Below, piece after piece: positions 6,540 through 8,578 of a stretch of 8,578 nt of DNA. The translations under genes and the position numbers were made by a program. The stretch is from Acidimicrobiales bacterium (GTDB lineage Bacteria > Actinomycetota > Acidimicrobiia > Acidimicrobiales > RAAP-2). The stretch's first letter is position 1. Each line of letters begins with the position of its first letter. The stretch lies in NCBI GenBank assembly GCA_017883105.1, contig JADGOF010000072.1, positions 1 to 8,578 of the forward strand. Direction: 5' to 3'. Under the pieces are notes generated by a model. That model saw only the letters and a program-made list of their open reading frames with translations. It searched no databases and had not been told where the DNA came from.

Positions 6540-6548
6540 CCGACACCT
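6526..6548 (+). promoter_or_regulatory. Hairpin enclosing the proA stop / moxR start
   Basis: AGGTGCGGT (6526-6534) pairs with ACCG (6539-6542) and CACCT (6544-6548), nine pairs interrupted only by one bulged A at 6543. The four-base loop CGTG contains most of the overlapping GTG start and TGA stop. The putative moxR ribosome binding site (AGGTG) lies in the 5' arm. It would be hidden until ribosomes translating proA melt the stem. Confidence 0.4.
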
Positions 6549-7480
6549 TCGAACCGGGCGGCTCCTCGATGGCGTCGGAGGAGATCACCTCGGGGTTCCC
6601 GGTGGCCGGGGCACCGCGCTTCGACTCCATCGATGCAGTGCGGACCGGCCTGGCCGGCGTTGACTACCTGGCCGACGACGGGATCTCTGGTGTGGTGTTC
6701 CTGGCCGACCGGCTGGCCAAGCCGGTACTGGTGGAGGGCCCGGCCGGAACGGGCAAGACCGAGCTGGCCAAATCAGTGGCCCGCCTCACCGGAAGCCGAC
6801 TGATCCGATTGCAGTGCTACGAGGGGCTCGACGAGTCCAAGGCCCTCTACGAGTGGAACTACAAGAAACAGTTGCTCCGCATCCAGGCCGACTCCGGGCA
6901 GTCGTGGAAGGAGCTCGAGGACGACATCTTCTCCGAGGAGTTCCTGCTGGCCCGTCCCTTGCTCGAGGCCATCCGTTCGCCGGAGCCGGTGGTCCTCCTG
7001 GTCGACGAGGTCGACCGGGTGGAGCTGGAGACCGAGGCCCTGCTGCTCGAGATCCTGTCCGAATACCAGGTGTCGATCCCCGAGCTGGGGACGGTGCGGG
7101 CCACCCGGATCCCGCTGGTCTTCCTCACCTCCAACAACACCCGCGAGCTGTCCGAGGCGTTGAAGCGGCGGTGCCTCTACCTGCACATCGACTATCCCCA
7201 GCTGGACCGCGAGCGGGCGATCATCGAGACGAGGGTCCCCGGCATCAGCCAGGCCCTCGCCGACCAGGTGGCCCGCATCGTGCGATCGATCCGCACCCTC
7301 GACCTGAAGAAGCACCCATCGGTTTCCGAGACCCTCGACTGGGCCCGCACCCTGGTGGTCCTCGGTGTGGAGTCGATCGACGCCGAGCAGGCCCGGGACA
7401 CACTCCACATCCTGTTGAAGTACCGGACGGACATCGACCGGACGGCCAAGGAACTAGCGGGGGTGGAGTCTCCCGACTGA
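6536..7480 (+). CDS. MoxR-family AAA+ ATPase, CoxD-like
   Basis: This is an ATP-driven chaperone-like ATPase of the MoxR group, which usually works with a VWA-domain partner to mature or remodel protein complexes, often metalloenzymes. In the 314-residue product, Walker A is GPAGTGKT (residues 68-75, Lys74). Walker B is LLVDEVD with Asp157 and Glu158. Sensor 1 is TSNNTREL (Asn200 and Asn201), followed by KRRC (210-213), which carries a candidate arginine finger. HPSVSETLDWAR lies in the C-terminal lid. The segment DIFSEEFLLARPLLEAI and the overall build resemble CoxD, which helps assemble the active site of aerobic CO dehydrogenase. No CO dehydrogenase genes are visible here, so the client is unknown. 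GTG 6536 overlaps the proA stop by four bases. ATG 6569 is possible but has no ribosome binding site. The VWA partner follows after 7 nt. Confidence 0.92.
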   Translation: MTDTFEPGGSSMASEEITSGFPVAGAPRFDSIDAVRTGLAGVDYLADDGISGVVFLADRLAKPVLVEGPAGTGKTELAKSVARLTGSRLIRLQCYEGLDESKALYEWNYKKQLLRIQADSGQSWKELEDDIFSEEFLLARPLLEAIRSPEPVVLLVDEVDRVELETEALLLEILSEYQVSIPELGTVRATRIPLVFLTSNNTRELSEALKRRCLYLHIDYPQLDRERAIIETRVPGISQALADQVARIVRSIRTLDLKKHPSVSETLDWARTLVVLGVESIDAEQARDTLHILLKYRTDIDRTAKELAGVESPD

Positions 7481-7488
7481 GGTCGGGA
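7471..7488 (+). promoter_or_regulatory. Perfect hairpin at the moxR/VWA junction with the stop codon in the loop
   Basis: TCCCGAC (7471-7477) is perfectly complementary to GTCGGGA (7482-7488). The loop TGAG holds the moxR stop codon. The 3' arm ends on the A of the VWA start codon. The only plausible ribosome binding site, GAGG (7479-7482), lies in the loop and the first stem base. Folding would hide the start until a ribosome terminating moxR opens it, as in translational coupling. Confidence 0.5.
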
Positions 7489-8578
7489 TGTCTGTCATGC
7501 TCGATCTCCTCACCGGCTTCGTAGCCGAACTGCGGGCCGCCGGCATCCCGGTATCGCTGACCGAGCACCTGGATGCCGCGGAGACGCTGCGCCACGTGCC
7601 CATCGAGGACCGCGAGGCCCTCAAGTACACCCTCGGCGCCAGCTTGGTGAAGTCCTCGTCCCACTGGCGGGCCTACGAGACGGCCTTCGAGATCTACTTC
7701 TCGCTGCGAGGTCCCGACTACCGGATCGACGACGATGACGAGACCACCACCGCAGATGTCGAGGGGAATGCGGACTCGGAGATGACCGGCCAGGGCGGCC
7801 GGAGCGGACGGGGCCGGGGCGGCGGGGGACAGGAGGGCATGACCCCCGAGGAGTTGGCCGACCTGCTCTACAAGGCGCTGCTCAACTCCAACTCGGCCAT
7901 GGTGTCGGCAGTGGCCCGCCAGGCGGTGACCCGGTATGCGGGCATGGAGTCCGGCCGTCCAGTGGGCGGGACCTACTACCTCTATCGCACCCTCCGGAAC
8001 CTCGACCTCGACAAGGTGCTCGACCGGCTGGTCGACCAGGCCCGTGCCGCCACGTCGTCGCTCAACGACGGTGCAGGCGCCGGCTCCGGAGCACCGGCTG
8101 CCTCGCTCACCGGCCTGGAGGAACGCCTGCTGCGCGACGAGTATCAGGCCCGTATCGACCAGCTGCGCCAGGAGATCGAAAACGAGATCCGTCGGCGCCT
8201 GGTGGCCGACCGGGGTAGTGAGGCACTGGCCAAGTCGATCCGCAAGCCCCTGCCCGAGGACATCGACGTGATGCACGCCTCGCGGGACGAGCTGGTGGCC
8301 CTCCGGAAGTCGCTCCAGCCCCTGTCGCGCAAACTGGCGGTCCGGCTGGCCCGCAAGCGACGGCATGGCCGCAAGGGATCCCTCGACTTCCGCTCCACCG
8401 TGCGTCACTCGCTCTCCACCGGCGGGGTGCCGGTCGATCCCAAGTTCCGCTATCCCCGGCCGTCCAAGCCGGAGATCGTGGTGATCGCCGACATCTCCGG
8501 ATCGGTGGCCAGCTTCGCCCGCTTCACCCTCCATCTGGTCCACGCCATCAGCTCCCAGTTCTCCAAGGTCCGCAGCTT
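7488..8578 (+). CDS. VWA-domain protein, CoxE-like, 3'-partial
   Basis: This is the partner of the preceding MoxR ATPase. The frame is open from ATG 7488 to the window edge (363 codons), so the C-terminus is missing. Residues 1-80 form a helical domain typical of CoxE-like proteins (FVAELRAAGIPVSL, then DREALKYTLGASLV). Residues 81-117 are an acidic then Gly/Arg-rich linker starting DDDDE. A charged helical section follows at about 205-300 (LRQEIENEIRRRL, KLAVRLARKRRHGRKG). LDFRSTVRHSLSTGGVPV precedes the VWA fold. The metal-binding MIDAS motif DISGS has Asp335, Ser337 and Ser339; the later MIDAS residues lie beyond the edge. I see no signal peptide. ATG 7497 is in frame, but GAGG is 5 nt before ATG 7488, so I prefer the first. 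CoxE works with CoxD in CO-dehydrogenase maturation, and ViaA works with RavA in an analogous pair. The client here is not visible. Confidence 0.9.
   Translation, partial: MSVMLDLLTGFVAELRAAGIPVSLTEHLDAAETLRHVPIEDREALKYTLGASLVKSSSHWRAYETAFEIYFSLRGPDYRIDDDDETTTADVEGNADSEMTGQGGRSGRGRGGGGQEGMTPEELADLLYKALLNSNSAMVSAVARQAVTRYAGMESGRPVGGTYYLYRTLRNLDLDKVLDRLVDQARAATSSLNDGAGAGSGAPAASLTGLEERLLRDEYQARIDQLRQEIENEIRRRLVADRGSEALAKSIRKPLPEDIDVMHASRDELVALRKSLQPLSRKLAVRLARKRRHGRKGSLDFRSTVRHSLSTGGVPVDPKFRYPRPSKPEIVVIADISGSVASFARFTLHLVHAISSQFSKVRS
7810..7837 (+). other. G-quadruplex motif on the coding strand inside the VWA gene
   Basis: Four G-runs (GGGG, GGGG, GGGGG, GGG) are separated by loops of 2, 4 and 6 bases (CC, CGGC, ACAGGA), which satisfies the usual G3+N1-7 rule. 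It encodes the Gly/Arg-rich linker (roughly residues 108-117), so protein composition alone may explain it. Confidence 0.4.

Noticed and set aside
6569..6571. ATG 6569 as the moxR start
   Set aside because: No Shine-Dalgarno sequence precedes it, whereas GTG 6536 forms a GTGA overlap with proA and has AGGTG just upstream. It cannot be fully excluded.
7245..8543. Long minus-strand open frame (432 codons) opposite moxR/VWA
   Set aside because: It is antisense to a plus-strand frame with clear MoxR and CoxE-like motifs. High G+C removes stops from complementary frames, and the translation shows no recognisable domain.
1..8578. Mobile elements, CRISPR arrays, tRNA or rRNA genes
   Set aside because: I saw no transposase or integrase motif, no regularly spaced direct repeats, no flanking inverted repeats of insertion-sequence size and no tRNA-like cloverleaf. 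Composition looks uniform across the window.

Overview
The window is a densely packed, plus-strand-only piece of a high-G+C (roughly two thirds by eye) bacterial chromosome. The order RNase E/G – rplU – rpmA – (phosphatase) – obgE – proB – proA is the conserved actinobacterial arrangement. The codon bias, the GTG/TTG starts and the probable leaderless starts behind TANNNT boxes also suit an actinobacterium. My best guess is a deep branch such as Acidimicrobiia, but the sequence alone does not prove this.

Region by region: (1) 1-1263 holds the catalytic part of an RNase E/G-family endoribonuclease, open at the left edge. (2) 1276-1587 and 1723-1977 encode ribosomal proteins bL21 and bL27. They are separated by an unusually long 135-nt gap that contains a good hairpin just upstream of the bL27 ribosome binding site. 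(3) 1955-2731 encodes a tyrosine/serine phosphatase of the MptpB-like family, starting with TTG inside the end of rpmA. (4) 2783-4096 encodes the ribosome-associated GTPase Obg/CgtA, with an atypical G4 motif. (5) 4093-5220 and 5283-6539 encode glutamate 5-kinase and gamma-glutamyl phosphate reductase, the first two enzymes of proline synthesis. (6) 6536-7480 and 7488 to the right edge encode a MoxR-type AAA+ ATPase and a CoxE-like VWA-domain protein.

The genes fall into three themes. RNase E/G, bL21, bL27 and Obg serve RNA processing and the large ribosomal subunit. ProB and ProA make glutamate-5-semialdehyde. MoxR and the VWA protein form a chaperone-like pair of the CoxD/CoxE or RavA/ViaA kind, whose client is not visible here. 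Stop/start overlaps (GTGA at obgE/proB and proA/moxR) and short gaps suggest co-transcription. TANNNT boxes exactly 6 nt before the obgE and proA start codons suggest extra internal promoters giving leaderless mRNAs.

The least ordinary features are the MoxR–VWA pair attached to proA, the phosphatase placed between rpmA and obgE, and inverted repeats that put a stop codon in the hairpin loop at successive gene junctions, most strikingly at moxR/VWA and proA/moxR. I see no tRNA, rRNA, CRISPR array, insertion sequence or integrase in the window. No stretch over 300 bases lacks a gene.
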